Assembly (NCBI GenBank): GCA_963839745.1
Contig: CAWIWC010000009.1
Location: 1-64,000 of the forward strand
DNA from: JAIBJN01 sp963839745
GTDB taxonomy: Bacteria; Actinomycetota; Thermoleophilia; Gaiellales; Gaiellaceae
Direction of reading: 5' to 3'
DNA: 64,000 bases
The notes under the pieces are model-generated. The model worked only from the letters and a program-made list of their open reading frames with translations. It was not told where the DNA came from and did no database searches. A program made the position numbers and the translations under genes. This document shows, in pieces, positions 49,713-57,974 of this stretch (position 1 is the first letter of the stretch; each line of letters begins with the position of its first letter).

Positions 49713-50906
49713 GCCTTGGAGGAAGCGGCGGTTCTGCATGCCGATCTGGACGCCTTCTACGCGTCGGTCGAGCAGCGGGACGACAGGCGGCTGCGCGGAC
49801 GCCCGGTCATCGTCGGCGCGGGCGTCGTGCTCGCGGCGAGCTACGAGGCCAAGGCCTACGGGATCAGGACTGCCATGAGCGGAGGGCGGGCCCGGCGCCT
49901 GTGCCCCCACGCAGTCGTCGTCTCGCCCCGCATGTCCGCCTACTCCGAGGCCAGCAAGGCCGTGTACCGGGTCTTCGAGGACACGACTCCGCGCGTCGAA
50001 GGGCTGTCCATCGACGAGGCGTTCCTCGACGTCCGCGGCATGGAGCGGCTCTCGGGCTCGCCTCCCGAGATCGCCGCGCGCCTGCGCCGTGACGTCCTCG
50101 AGCACGTCGGCCTTCCGATCACGGTCGGCGTCGCCAGGACGAAGTTCCTGGCCAAGGTCGCGAGCGGCGTCGCCAAGCCGGACGGCCTGCTGGTCGTGCC
50201 GCCGGACCGCGAGCTCGAGTTCCTCCACCCGCTCCCGATCGAACGCCTCTGGGGCGTCGGCCCAGTCACGTCCGAGAAGCTCCGGCGGCTCGGTATCACG
50301 ACCGTTCGCGAGGTCGCCCACCTCGGCGAGGGGGCGCTGGTCGCCATCCTCGGGCGGGCCTCCGGCAGGCACCTCCACGCGCTCGCGCACAACCGCGACC
50401 CCCGCCGCGTCCAGGTCGGCCGGCGGCGGCGCTCGATGGGCTCGCAGCGCGCCCTCGGGAGGCGCTCGCCGAGAACGCCCGCCGAGCTTGACGCGACCCT
50501 CCTCGCGATCGTCGACCGCCTCGGCCGCCGACTGCGGGCGGCACGGCGCGTGTGTCGCACGGTCACGCTGCGGCTTCGCTTCGACGACTTCTCGCGGGTG
50601 ACGCGCTCCTACACCTTCCGGGAGTCGACCGCTCACACGCAGGTCATCCTCGGCGTCTCGCGGGACCTGCTGGATGGAGCCATGCCGATGATCAGGCAGC
50701 GCGGCGTCACCCTCGTCGGGATCACCCTGAGCAACCTCGACGACGACTCGGCGATCCAGCTGGCCCTGCCCTTCGGGCGCCGCAGCTCGATCGCGCTCGA
50801 CCGCGCGCTCGACGTCGTCCGCGAGCGCTTCGGCACGGATGCCGTCACACGCGCAGTGCTCCTCGGGCGCGACTCGGGCCCGGCGGTCCCGCTCCTACCC
50901 GACTGA
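49707..50906 (+). CDS. dinB: DNA polymerase IV (DinB, Y-family)
   Basis: A 399-aa translesion polymerase. The palm motifs HADLDAFYASVEQ and the catalytic SIDEAFLDV (Asp-Glu) are intact, as are the thumb and little-finger domains (KFLAKVASGVAKPDG, LWGVGPVTSEKL, VTLRLRFDDF). ATG inside the SOS box gives MFALEEAAVLHADLDAF; a TTG at 49716 would give MEEAAVLHADL and is equally possible. No beta-clamp motif is obvious at the C-terminus (the protein ends LLPD). Expected to be induced by DNA damage. It is followed at once by the mini CxxC gene. Confidence 0.95.
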   Translation: MFALEEAAVLHADLDAFYASVEQRDDRRLRGRPVIVGAGVVLAASYEAKAYGIRTAMSGGRARRLCPHAVVVSPRMSAYSEASKAVYRVFEDTTPRVEGLSIDEAFLDVRGMERLSGSPPEIAARLRRDVLEHVGLPITVGVARTKFLAKVASGVAKPDGLLVVPPDRELEFLHPLPIERLWGVGPVTSEKLRRLGITTVREVAHLGEGALVAILGRASGRHLHALAHNRDPRRVQVGRRRRSMGSQRALGRRSPRTPAELDATLLAIVDRLGRRLRAARRVCRTVTLRLRFDDFSRVTRSYTFRESTAHTQVILGVSRDLLDGAMPMIRQRGVTLVGITLSNLDDDSAIQLALPFGRRSSIALDRALDVVRERFGTDAVTRAVLLGRDSGPAVPLLPD

Positions 50907-50966
50907 CGGGTGGCGCCAGCAGGATCGAACCGTATCCTGAGACTGAGGCGAACCGTTCACCCGGAT

Positions 50967-51125
50967 ATGTGTGCCCACTGCCACCTGACCACTCCCGGCG
51001 CACACGAGCTGTGCCACGTATGCGCGATCGCGCTCCGCGCGGAGTCGCGGCGCGGGCTCCGCGCGATCGAGGAGTTCCTCGAGGGCCGTGCAAGCCTCGA
51101 GCGGTGGCTCGCCGAAGAGGAGTGA
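50967..51125 (+). CDS. Mini CxxC protein downstream of dinB (52 aa)
   Basis: A 52-aa protein starting MCAHCHLTTPGAHELCHVCA. The two Cys pairs (CAHC, CHVC) are 11 residues apart and make a compact zinc knuckle, followed by an acidic/basic helix (LRAIEEFLEGRASLERWLAEEE). The upstream frame has no better start. It begins 60 nt after dinB, so it may be in the same SOS transcript. No family recognised. The parallel with the mini ribbon next to the other SOS box (14954) is only suggestive. Confidence 0.5.
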   Translation: MCAHCHLTTPGAHELCHVCAIALRAESRRGLRAIEEFLEGRASLERWLAEEE

Positions 51126-51166
51126 GGGCAGCTCCGACTCGCGGCCGGAGCCGCCCTCGGTAGTCG

Positions 51167-53338
51167 CTAGGTCTTTGCCTTCGCCCTCGGCTTCGCCTTG
51201 GACTTGGGCGCGAGCTCCTTCCGGGTTTCCTTCAGGTCTTCGATCACCTCCGGCTTGATCGGCCTGCCGTCCACCTTCCTGGCGGCCAGCGCCTCGATCG
51301 CCGAGTCGAGCGTCTTCGCCGCGGCGGCATCTGCACCCGCCGCTTCCAGGCGCTTCGCCGTCCGCTCGGCAATCGTCCGATAGCGGATGTGCCCGAGTGT
51401 CTCGAGCGCCGTCTGGGCCTCATCGACGAGCACGGGCTCGATGAGGTCTGTCGCCTCGTCCGGATCGGCCTTCGAGATGACGACCTCGACGTCCTGGAGG
51501 TCATCCGTCGGCAGCACCGTCTTGTAGTCGATCGTGTGAGGGTTGCCGAGCGCGACTCGGGCGTGCAGCGAGATCCGCCGCTCCGGGAACCGCTCGACGA
51601 TCTCCTGGAGGACGTCGTTCGCACTCTCGAGGAACGGAATCCCGCCGCCGCTCCCGCCGAGCGTGAGGACGCGTGCCGGGCCCTGATCGAAGAGATCGCC
51701 GGCGACGTACTCCTCATCGCGTGAGTTCGGCGGGGCGATCTTGAGGTCCAGCGGAGCCGAGACGACATCTTCGTCACCGACGTGGGCCGCCGCCTGGATC
51801 GTGTAGGTGCCGGGCTCGGCGACGTCCCAGCCGTTCAGGCCGGCCGACGCGAGAACGGTTCCGTAGATCGCGTCGCCGGGCATGAGCGCCTTCGTGACCG
51901 GCTGCGTGCACTTCTGCCGGAAGGGAATGAGCTGCCGGGCCTCCTTGCCCTGCTTCTTGAGGATGACCGTGAGCGAGTCGGCGTCGAGGGAATCCGCGTC
52001 GACGAGACGCGGCTGATCGCCGATGTTCTTCAGCTTCAGCTCGAGCCAGACCGGCTCCATGAACTCGTACCGGGCCCGCTCGCGGTTGACGCGGAGCTCG
52101 AGCTGCAGCGTCGGCTCCGCCGGCACCGCAGCTTCCTCGAAGCCGTGGTGATCGAACCAGTCGGCGTTGCCCATCTGCACGAAGCGCTCTGGCGCGTGCC
52201 TGATGAAGAGCAGCTCCTGGTCGCTGAAGCGGTACTCGAAGTTCGCGAAGAACGCGGCCTGGCCGCCGACGACGTTGAACGGGTAGTTCATGAAGCTGCG
52301 CGCCTCGGGCTCGTCCGCGAGCGGCACCCACGCCGTGCCGAGGGTCTTCTGCCACGAGTGCGCGAGGTTGAACGAATGACCCATCTCGTGGATCGCCGTC
52401 CAGAACCGCATGCGGTCGATCCACGCGGCCGGGTTGGGGTCGCCCGGCGGCGGCTGCGCAATGAACGAGTCGACGAACAGCGCGGTGCCTTGCCGGTGGT
52501 TGGGACCGATGTCGTCGAACATGATCCCGCCCAGGCCCGTCCCGAACTCGTGGAGCGAGCCGTAGAAGACCCACATCGCCCACTGCGCCGTGTTCGCGAA
52601 GCGCGACCAGTGGATCTGCATCGCATCGTGCATCTCCATGTCCGACCAGGTCGCTCCGGGCGGAGCCGGGACCTGGCTGCCGGCGTTCGCAGTCACCTGG
52701 CAGCCCGCCCGCCTGATGACCTTCGGGATCGTCAGCGTCTCGCAGGCCAACGAGGCCGGCCGGTTCGGGTGGGCGCACGCGTTGATCTCCGTGTCGGCGA
52801 TCTCGCCCTGCTGGAAGTCGAACTCGAGATTGACCGTGCGGAAGTACTTGGAGCGGAACTTGTAGACGACCGTGCGCTTTGTCGCGCCGCCGCCCGTGAA
52901 CTTGATCTTCAGCCTGCGGCCGGCCGGGAAGGGGCTGCCGAGAGCCGTGACCTCGACGTCCGTGTACGGGAAGGACGCGATCGCGCCGTCCTTGAACCAG
53001 ATCGCTCCTTGCCACCGGTTCGCGCCGATCTTGGTCAGTTCGGCGATCCAGTGGATCCGAGCGACCAGAAACCCGCTGATCGTCCCGCTGACCGTCATCT
53101 GCGGGTAGCGGCCGTCGACGTCGAAACGGACCTCTTCCTTGCGGATAGGGCGGATGCCCTTCGGCGCGGGCCCGACCGGAATCGAGATCTTCTGCGGAAT
53201 CGACCGGGCATAGAGCCCGCTCACCGGCGAGTGGATCGGCCCAGCGAGAGTCTCGGTCTCGGAGCTCACCTCAGCGTCCGGCTCGTCTTCCGCGTCGTCG
53301 GAGTCAAGGAGCTCGAGCTCCTCGTCATATCGTCTCAT
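51167..53338 (-). CDS. Metzincin-like zinc metalloprotease without signal peptide
   Basis: A 723-aa protein. An acidic N-terminus (EELELLDSDDAEDEPDAEVS) is followed by a beta-rich region, then the zinc motif HEMGHSFNLAH (H317, E318, H321, H327) and a Met-turn SFMNYP (M350), the two hallmarks of metzincins. The remaining ~370 aa are an unknown domain ending in a Lys/Ala/Pro tail (KSKAKPRAKAKT). No signal, lipobox or membrane segment is seen, so export is unclear. AGGAGG seven nt before ATG is excellent. Coupled in orientation with the 97-aa gene (62-nt gap). Possibly contact-dependent or vesicle-borne; not assignable to a named family. Confidence 0.75.
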   Translation of the reverse strand: MRRYDEELELLDSDDAEDEPDAEVSSETETLAGPIHSPVSGLYARSIPQKISIPVGPAPKGIRPIRKEEVRFDVDGRYPQMTVSGTISGFLVARIHWIAELTKIGANRWQGAIWFKDGAIASFPYTDVEVTALGSPFPAGRRLKIKFTGGGATKRTVVYKFRSKYFRTVNLEFDFQQGEIADTEINACAHPNRPASLACETLTIPKVIRRAGCQVTANAGSQVPAPPGATWSDMEMHDAMQIHWSRFANTAQWAMWVFYGSLHEFGTGLGGIMFDDIGPNHRQGTALFVDSFIAQPPPGDPNPAAWIDRMRFWTAIHEMGHSFNLAHSWQKTLGTAWVPLADEPEARSFMNYPFNVVGGQAAFFANFEYRFSDQELLFIRHAPERFVQMGNADWFDHHGFEEAAVPAEPTLQLELRVNRERARYEFMEPVWLELKLKNIGDQPRLVDADSLDADSLTVILKKQGKEARQLIPFRQKCTQPVTKALMPGDAIYGTVLASAGLNGWDVAEPGTYTIQAAAHVGDEDVVSAPLDLKIAPPNSRDEEYVAGDLFDQGPARVLTLGGSGGGIPFLESANDVLQEIVERFPERRISLHARVALGNPHTIDYKTVLPTDDLQDVEVVISKADPDEATDLIEPVLVDEAQTALETLGHIRYRTIAERTAKRLEAAGADAAAAKTLDSAIEALAARKVDGRPIKPEVIEDLKETRKELAPKSKAKPRAKAKT

Positions 53339-53400
53339 GCGCTTTCCTCCTGCTCGGGGGGTGGCGCCGCAGGGGATGAAGTTGCGCCGGCGCCTCCTCT

Positions 53401-53694
53401 CTACACGAACCCGATTTGCTCCGGGAACCCCGCGACCACACGACCGTCGCGGAGGGACAACGTCACGTTCGCGTGGGCGTGCGGATCGATCTGCAAGCTC
53501 TCTCGCACGCCGCGGGTGGGCACGTCGACCTCGAGGGTGAAGGGATGGTCCGGCACCTCGAGCTGCATGTCGGCCGCGTGGCTGATCTGCGTGCGAGTCG
53601 TGACGTTCTCGCCGCGGTATGCCTCCGATCCGGCGACGCGAAGCACAACGTCGTCACCGTCGAAGCCGTCCTGGAGTGCGAGGTGGATCTGCAT
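53401..53694 (-). CDS. Small beta-rich partner of the metzincin (97 aa)
   Basis: A 97-aa protein reading MQIHLALQDGFDGDDVVLRV, then AHANVTLSLRDGRVVAGFPE and ending IGFV. Alternating strands and turns suggest a beta-sandwich. No Cys and no signal. It precedes the metalloprotease gene in the same direction and may be an inhibitor, chaperone or targeting adaptor. No family recognised. Divergent from the 3-hydroxyacyl-CoA dehydrogenase with a 104-nt gap. Confidence 0.6.
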   Translation of the reverse strand: MQIHLALQDGFDGDDVVLRVAGSEAYRGENVTTRTQISHAADMQLEVPDHPFTLEVDVPTRGVRESLQIDPHAHANVTLSLRDGRVVAGFPEQIGFV

Positions 53695-53798
53695 GGCACT
53701 CGGCTTCGCGACGCCTCGGAGCCGGTGCCGATACTAGTGCGACTTGATACCAGATACAAGACCCTCGACGGGCGAGGCACGGTTGTACGCTGGCGCCC

Positions 53799-54686
53799 GT
53801 GAGGCTCCCGGCAGAGGTGGCGGTGATCGGCGCCGGCGCGATGGGCGCGGGAATCGCCCGCGTCTTCGCGGACGCCGGAGCCTCCGTGCGGCTCTGCGCC
53901 CGGCGCGAGTCGAGCCTCGAGGCCGCCCGTCCGCGGCTCGGCGAGAACGCGGCCCGGGTGCGGCTGACCACGTCCGCCGACGACGCCCTCGCGGGCGCCG
54001 AGCTCGTGGTCGAGACGATCGTCGAGGAGCTCGAGCCGAAGCGCGAGCTGCTCGCGCGGGCGGAGGAGCTCGCCGCGCCCGAGGCGATCCTGACGACCAA
54101 CACCTCGTCGCTGCCGCTCGCCCCGCTCGCCGCGGTGCTCCGGCGACCCGAGCGCTTCGCGGGCCTGCACTGGCTGAACCCGCCCGAGCTCGTCGAGCTG
54201 GTGGAGGTCGTCGGCGCGGAGGCGACGGCCGAGGCGACGACCGACGCGCTCGTGGACTGGATGGAGCAGCTCGGCAAGGTGCCCGTCGTCGTCCGCCGCG
54301 ACGTGCCGGGCTTCATCGTCAACCGGCTCCAGTACGCGCTGCTGCGGGAGGCCTACGCCCTGGTGGACGCAGGCGTCGCCTCGTTCGAGGACGTCGACCG
54401 CGCCGTCGTCCACGGGCTCGGCTCGCGCTGGGCGGCGATCGGGCCCTTCGAGACGATGGACCTGGCAGGGCTCGACGTCCACGCGGCGGTCGCCGCCAAC
54501 CTGTGGCCCGAGCTGGCGCGCGGCGATACGCCCTCGCCCACGATCGCGCGCGTCCTCGAAACCGGCGCGCTCGGCGTCAAGAACGGCCGCGGCCTCCGCG
54601 GCGACTACGGCGAGGCCGACGCGGACGCGCTCAAGGAGCGCCGCAACCGCGTCTTACGCGGCCTGCGGGCGCTGCGCGAGACATAG
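53799..54686 (+). CDS. 3-hydroxyacyl-CoA dehydrogenase (short, PaaH/Hbd type)
   Basis: A 295-aa NAD-dependent enzyme. The Rossmann motif VAVIGAGAMGAGIARVF, the catalytic region LHWLNPPELVELVEVV (where LHWLNPP stands for the usual HFFNP) and the FIVNRL dimer motif make the family secure. Function: oxidation of 3-hydroxyacyl-CoA, or reduction of acetoacetyl-CoA. The usual catalytic His is kept. GTG start. Its 3' end overlaps the convergent egtD gene by 33 nt. No other beta-oxidation gene is beside it. Confidence 0.88.
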   Translation: MRLPAEVAVIGAGAMGAGIARVFADAGASVRLCARRESSLEAARPRLGENAARVRLTTSADDALAGAELVVETIVEELEPKRELLARAEELAAPEAILTTNTSSLPLAPLAAVLRRPERFAGLHWLNPPELVELVEVVGAEATAEATTDALVDWMEQLGKVPVVVRRDVPGFIVNRLQYALLREAYALVDAGVASFEDVDRAVVHGLGSRWAAIGPFETMDLAGLDVHAAVAANLWPELARGDTPSPTIARVLETGALGVKNGRGLRGDYGEADADALKERRNRVLRGLRALRET

Positions 54687-55616
54687 CGCGAACTCGCCGG
54701 CCCCGTCCGTCCACCACGCATCGACGTCCAGGCCGGCCGCGGCGAGCTCCCGCTCGACTCCCTCGCGCCGGAACTTCGTGGAGATCTCCGTGCGGAGCGT
54801 CTCGCCTTCCTCGAACTCAACGGTGAGGTCGATCGCCGGCAGCACGACCCGCTGCGCAACCAGTGACCGCACGCCCATCTCCATGCGCTCGAGCTCGGCG
54901 TTCCAGGCGATCTCCGAGCGGAAGGCGCCGGCGTCGAAGTCGGCGCCGAGCTCCCTGTTGAGGATCGGCAGGAGGTTGGCGATCAGGTGCGCCGAGAGCC
55001 CCTGGGAGTCGTCATAGGCAGCGATGATCCGCTCGACCGGCTTCACGAGGTCGAGCCCGAGCAGGAGCCGCCCGTTGGCCCCGAGGGCATTCGCGGCCGA
55101 AGCGAGCAGCGATGCACGGTCCCCGGGGTCGAGGGCGCCGATCGTCGAGCCGAGGCAGACGAGCAGCGTTCGTTCGAACGGGCCCGGGAGATCCCGCTCG
55201 AAGTCCCCGAGGACGCCCACGACCTCGAGGCGCGGGTAGCGCTCTGCCAGCCGCTCGCCCGCCTCGACCAGAGAGCTCTCGTCCACGTCGACGGCGACGA
55301 AACGCTCCAGCCGCGGCAAGGCGTCCAGGAGGATCGTCGTCTTGACCGACGAGCCCGAGCCGAGCTCGACCACCGTGCCCGGGCCGGCCGTCTCCGCGAT
55401 CTCGCCGGCACGCTCCCGCAGGATCGAACGCTCGGCTTCCGGGAGGTAGTACTCCGGTAGCTCCATGATCCGCTCGTAGAGCTCCGCGCCACGGGCGTCC
55501 CAGATCCAGCGCGAGCGCATGTGCTTCGGCGTCGCTGTCAGCCCGTCCCGCGCCTCGCGGCGCAGCGCCTCGGCAAGCTCGCCCGGACGCAGGTCGCGCT
55601 CGAGGCGGAAGCTCAA
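54654..55616 (-). CDS. egtD: L-histidine N-alpha-methyltransferase EgtD
   Basis: A 320-aa SAM enzyme (EgtD family, usual length ~320) that trimethylates histidine to hercynine, the first step of ergothioneine synthesis. Motif I reads VVELGSGSSVKTTILLDAL; VAVDVDESSLVEAGERLAE and ELPEYYLPEAERSIL are typical. The TTG start overlaps the TGA stop of the urocanase-like gene as TTGA, so translation is coupled. EgtA, EgtB, EgtC and EgtE are not here. Last gene of the hxlR/urocanase/egtD run. The family call is firm. Confidence 0.9.
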   Translation of the reverse strand: MSFRLERDLRPGELAEALRREARDGLTATPKHMRSRWIWDARGAELYERIMELPEYYLPEAERSILRERAGEIAETAGPGTVVELGSGSSVKTTILLDALPRLERFVAVDVDESSLVEAGERLAERYPRLEVVGVLGDFERDLPGPFERTLLVCLGSTIGALDPGDRASLLASAANALGANGRLLLGLDLVKPVERIIAAYDDSQGLSAHLIANLLPILNRELGADFDAGAFRSEIAWNAELERMEMGVRSLVAQRVVLPAIDLTVEFEEGETLRTEISTKFRREGVERELAAAGLDVDAWWTDGAGEFALCLAQRPQAA

Positions 55617-57208
55617 CCCGGAAGGTCCAGGCCGTGGCGCGCGGCCTCGTCGCGCGCCTCCGGATAGCCGGCGTCCACGTACCGCGCCACGCCCAGGGCC
55701 GGGTCCGACCAGAACACGCGCCGCAGCTTCCGCTCGGCGAGCTCCGAGCCGTCCGCGACGACGACCATCCCCGAGTGGATCGAGCGCCCCACGCCGACGC
55801 CTCCCCCGTTCCCGATCGCGACCCAGCTCGCGCCCTGGGCGGCGTTGAGGAGCGCCGAGAGCACGGGCCAGTCGGCGATCGCGTCGCTGCCGTCGAGCAT
55901 CCCCTCGGTCTCGCGTGTCGGCGAGGCGACCGAGGCTGGATCCATGTGGTCGCGGCCGAGCGCGAGCGGCCCGCACTCACCGGAGCGCACGAGCTCGTTC
56001 AGCGCCAGCGCCACGCGGTCGCGCTGGCCGAGGCCGAGCCAGCAGATGCGCGCAGGGAGCCCCTGCAGCGGGACGCGCTCGCGCGCCAGCTCGATCCACG
56101 AGCGCAGCGAGTCGGTGCCGACGACCTCCATGACCACGTCCTCGCTCCGCCGCAGGTCGGCCGGGTCGCCCGAGAGGCAGATCCAGCGAAACGGACCGAC
56201 GCCGTGCGCGAAGATCGGACGCACGTACGCAGAGACGAAGCCGGGGATCTCGAACGCATCATCGACCCCGTGCGCGGCGGCCTGCGCGCGGATGCCGTTG
56301 CCGTACTCGAAGACAACAGCACCCTGCTGCCGGTAGCCGAGCAGGGCGCGCACATGGTCGGCGAGCGAGTCGAAAACCGCCGCGCGAAAGTTGGAGTCGT
56401 CGGCGTCCGCTGCCGCGGCCTCCGCCGCCGTGAACCCGCGCGGCACGTACGCCCGCAGCGGGTCGTGCGCCGGCGTCTGGTCGGTGACGACGTCGAACTC
56501 GACGCCGTCGTCGAGAAGCCGGGGGACGACGTCGGCCGCGTTGCCCAGGAGCGCGACCGCACCCGGCCCGTCCGGATCCAGGTGCGCGGCGAGCGCGTCG
56601 TCGTAGTCCGCGACGACTTCCACCCAGCCGTCACGGAGCCGCCGCTCGGCGCGCGCGGGATCGACCTCGACGACGAGTGCCCGCCCGCCGTTCCGCGTCA
56701 CGCCGAAGCCTTGCGCGCCGCCCATTCCGCCCAGGCCGGCGGTGAGCACGCGCCGCCCCGCGAGCGTGCCGCCGAAGTGGGTCTCCGCGACCGCGCGGAA
56801 GGTCTCGTAGGTAAAGCCGAGGATGCCCTGCGTGCCGATGTAGAACCACCCGGCCGCGGTCATCTGCCCGTACATGGTCAGGCCCGCGTCCTCGAGCCGG
56901 CGGAACGAGTCCTCGTCCGACCAGGCCGGCACGACCATGGCCGTCGAGATGAGCACCCGCGGCGCGTCCTCGTGCGTCGGCAGCACGGCGACCGCCTTCC
57001 CGGACTGGACGACGAGCGTCTGGTCGGAGCCGAGCCGCTCGAGCGCGGCCACGATGCCGGCGAGCGCCTGCTGGTCGCGCGCGGCGCGGCCCCGACCGCC
57101 GTAGACGACGAGCGACGCGGCGTCCTCGGCGACCTCGGGATCGAGGTTGTTGAGCAGGCAGCGCAGCGCGCCTTCCTGCTCCCAGCCACGGCAGCGAAGC
57201 TCGCCCAC
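55613..57208 (-). CDS. Urocanate hydratase-like protein (HutU family)
   Basis: A 531-aa NAD+-dependent hydratase. The dinucleotide motif GLGGMGGAQGFGV, the N-terminal LRCRGWEQEGALRCLLNNLD, the Cys-containing PARICWLGLGQRD and the SVASPTRETEGMLDGSDAI region are typical of HutU. At two conserved spots it differs: GRDHMDPASV (usually GRDHLDxGSV) and AIGNGGGVGVG (usually SLHHGGGVGMG), so an active-site loop has changed. With egtD downstream, a thiourocanate or hercynine-linked substrate is possible. That is inference. GTG start 57208, 26 nt after the HxlR stop. Confidence 0.8.
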   Translation of the reverse strand: MGELRCRGWEQEGALRCLLNNLDPEVAEDAASLVVYGGRGRAARDQQALAGIVAALERLGSDQTLVVQSGKAVAVLPTHEDAPRVLISTAMVVPAWSDEDSFRRLEDAGLTMYGQMTAAGWFYIGTQGILGFTYETFRAVAETHFGGTLAGRRVLTAGLGGMGGAQGFGVTRNGGRALVVEVDPARAERRLRDGWVEVVADYDDALAAHLDPDGPGAVALLGNAADVVPRLLDDGVEFDVVTDQTPAHDPLRAYVPRGFTAAEAAAADADDSNFRAAVFDSLADHVRALLGYRQQGAVVFEYGNGIRAQAAAHGVDDAFEIPGFVSAYVRPIFAHGVGPFRWICLSGDPADLRRSEDVVMEVVGTDSLRSWIELARERVPLQGLPARICWLGLGQRDRVALALNELVRSGECGPLALGRDHMDPASVASPTRETEGMLDGSDAIADWPVLSALLNAAQGASWVAIGNGGGVGVGRSIHSGMVVVADGSELAERKLRRVFWSDPALGVARYVDAGYPEARDEAARHGLDLPG

Positions 57209-57234
57209 GGGGCGATCGTACTGGCCGGTTTCGC

Positions 57235-57858
57235 CTAGGCGGGGACGGGCAGGTCCACGTGCTCCGGCGTCGCCTCGATGAGCCCCTTGAGCTTGGCGCG
57301 GTTCCCGCGGACGGTCACGCAGTTGAGCCGCCTGTCGACGAACATGTGGTAGATGCCCTCCGCGTCGCCCTCGATGACGACGTCGGGATCCTCGACCGGC
57401 CCTGCGACGGTCTCGCCGTCGACGATAGAGGCGACCTCGTCCCCGATTCGGAACTCGAAGCGGCCGGGCGGGGCGATCGATGCGAGGGACATGTCGAGCG
57501 CGTTACGGAGCCAGCCGGGAAAGAGCTCATCCGCGTCGGTCGGCGGCCCCAGCGAACGAGCCCCCCAGAGCGCAAGCTCCCTGATGGTCGGCTTCAGCGC
57601 CTGCCCGTACTCCGTCAGCTCGTACACGCGCGAGGCCGCGGGCGGCGGCAGCTTCTTCTTTTCGACGATCCCGCCGGCCTCCAGGTCGCGCAGCCGGTCG
57701 GCGAGGATGTTCGTGCCGATCCCGGGCAGAGCATCCGCCAGGTCGGTGTAGCGCTTCGGGCCGCTCATCAGCTCGACCACGAGCAGCAGCGCCCAGCGCT
57801 CCCCCACGAGGCGGAGTGCGTGTGCGACCGGGCAGTAGAGGTCGTAGCGCTTGCGCAT
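57235..57858 (-). CDS. HxlR-family transcriptional regulator with C-terminal SCP2-like part
   Basis: A 207-aa regulator. The N-terminal HxlR winged helix-turn-helix (CPVAHALRLVGERWALLLVV, MSGPKRYTDLADALPGIGTN, LADRLRDLEAGGIVEKKKLP, SRVYELTEYGQALK) carries the family Cys. A C-terminal ~85-aa domain (FEFRIGDEVASIVDGETVAG) resembles an SCP2-like lipid/ligand fold. ATG 57858. It is the first gene of the run with the urocanase-like and egtD genes and is divergent from the DHA2 exporter. The inverted repeats at 57903-57935 are likely its operators. Such regulators often sense quinones or aldehydes. Confidence 0.85.
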   Translation of the reverse strand: MRKRYDLYCPVAHALRLVGERWALLLVVELMSGPKRYTDLADALPGIGTNILADRLRDLEAGGIVEKKKLPPPAASRVYELTEYGQALKPTIRELALWGARSLGPPTDADELFPGWLRNALDMSLASIAPPGRFEFRIGDEVASIVDGETVAGPVEDPDVVIEGDAEGIYHMFVDRRLNCVTVRGNRAKLKGLIEATPEHVDLPVPA

Positions 57859-57902
57859 GCAACAGGCAGTGTAGCGCGTCCGCTTGCCGTTACACAGTCT
57901 TT

Positions 57903-57935
57903 ACTTGCTTTTTGCAAGTTGCTTCTGCTAACTTG
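57903..57935. promoter_or_regulatory. Inverted repeats between hxlR and the DHA2 exporter (candidate operator)
   Basis: ACTTGC-TTTTT-GCAAGT (57903-57919) overlaps CAAGTT-N9-AACTTG (57915-57935). These share the half-site ACTTG and lie 45-77 nt upstream of hxlR and 40-72 nt upstream of the exporter. HxlR proteins bind such palindromes between divergent genes. Confidence 0.6.
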
Positions 57936-57974
57936 GCAGTCTTCCCTATTCGAACCGAAAGGAAAACGGACGAC

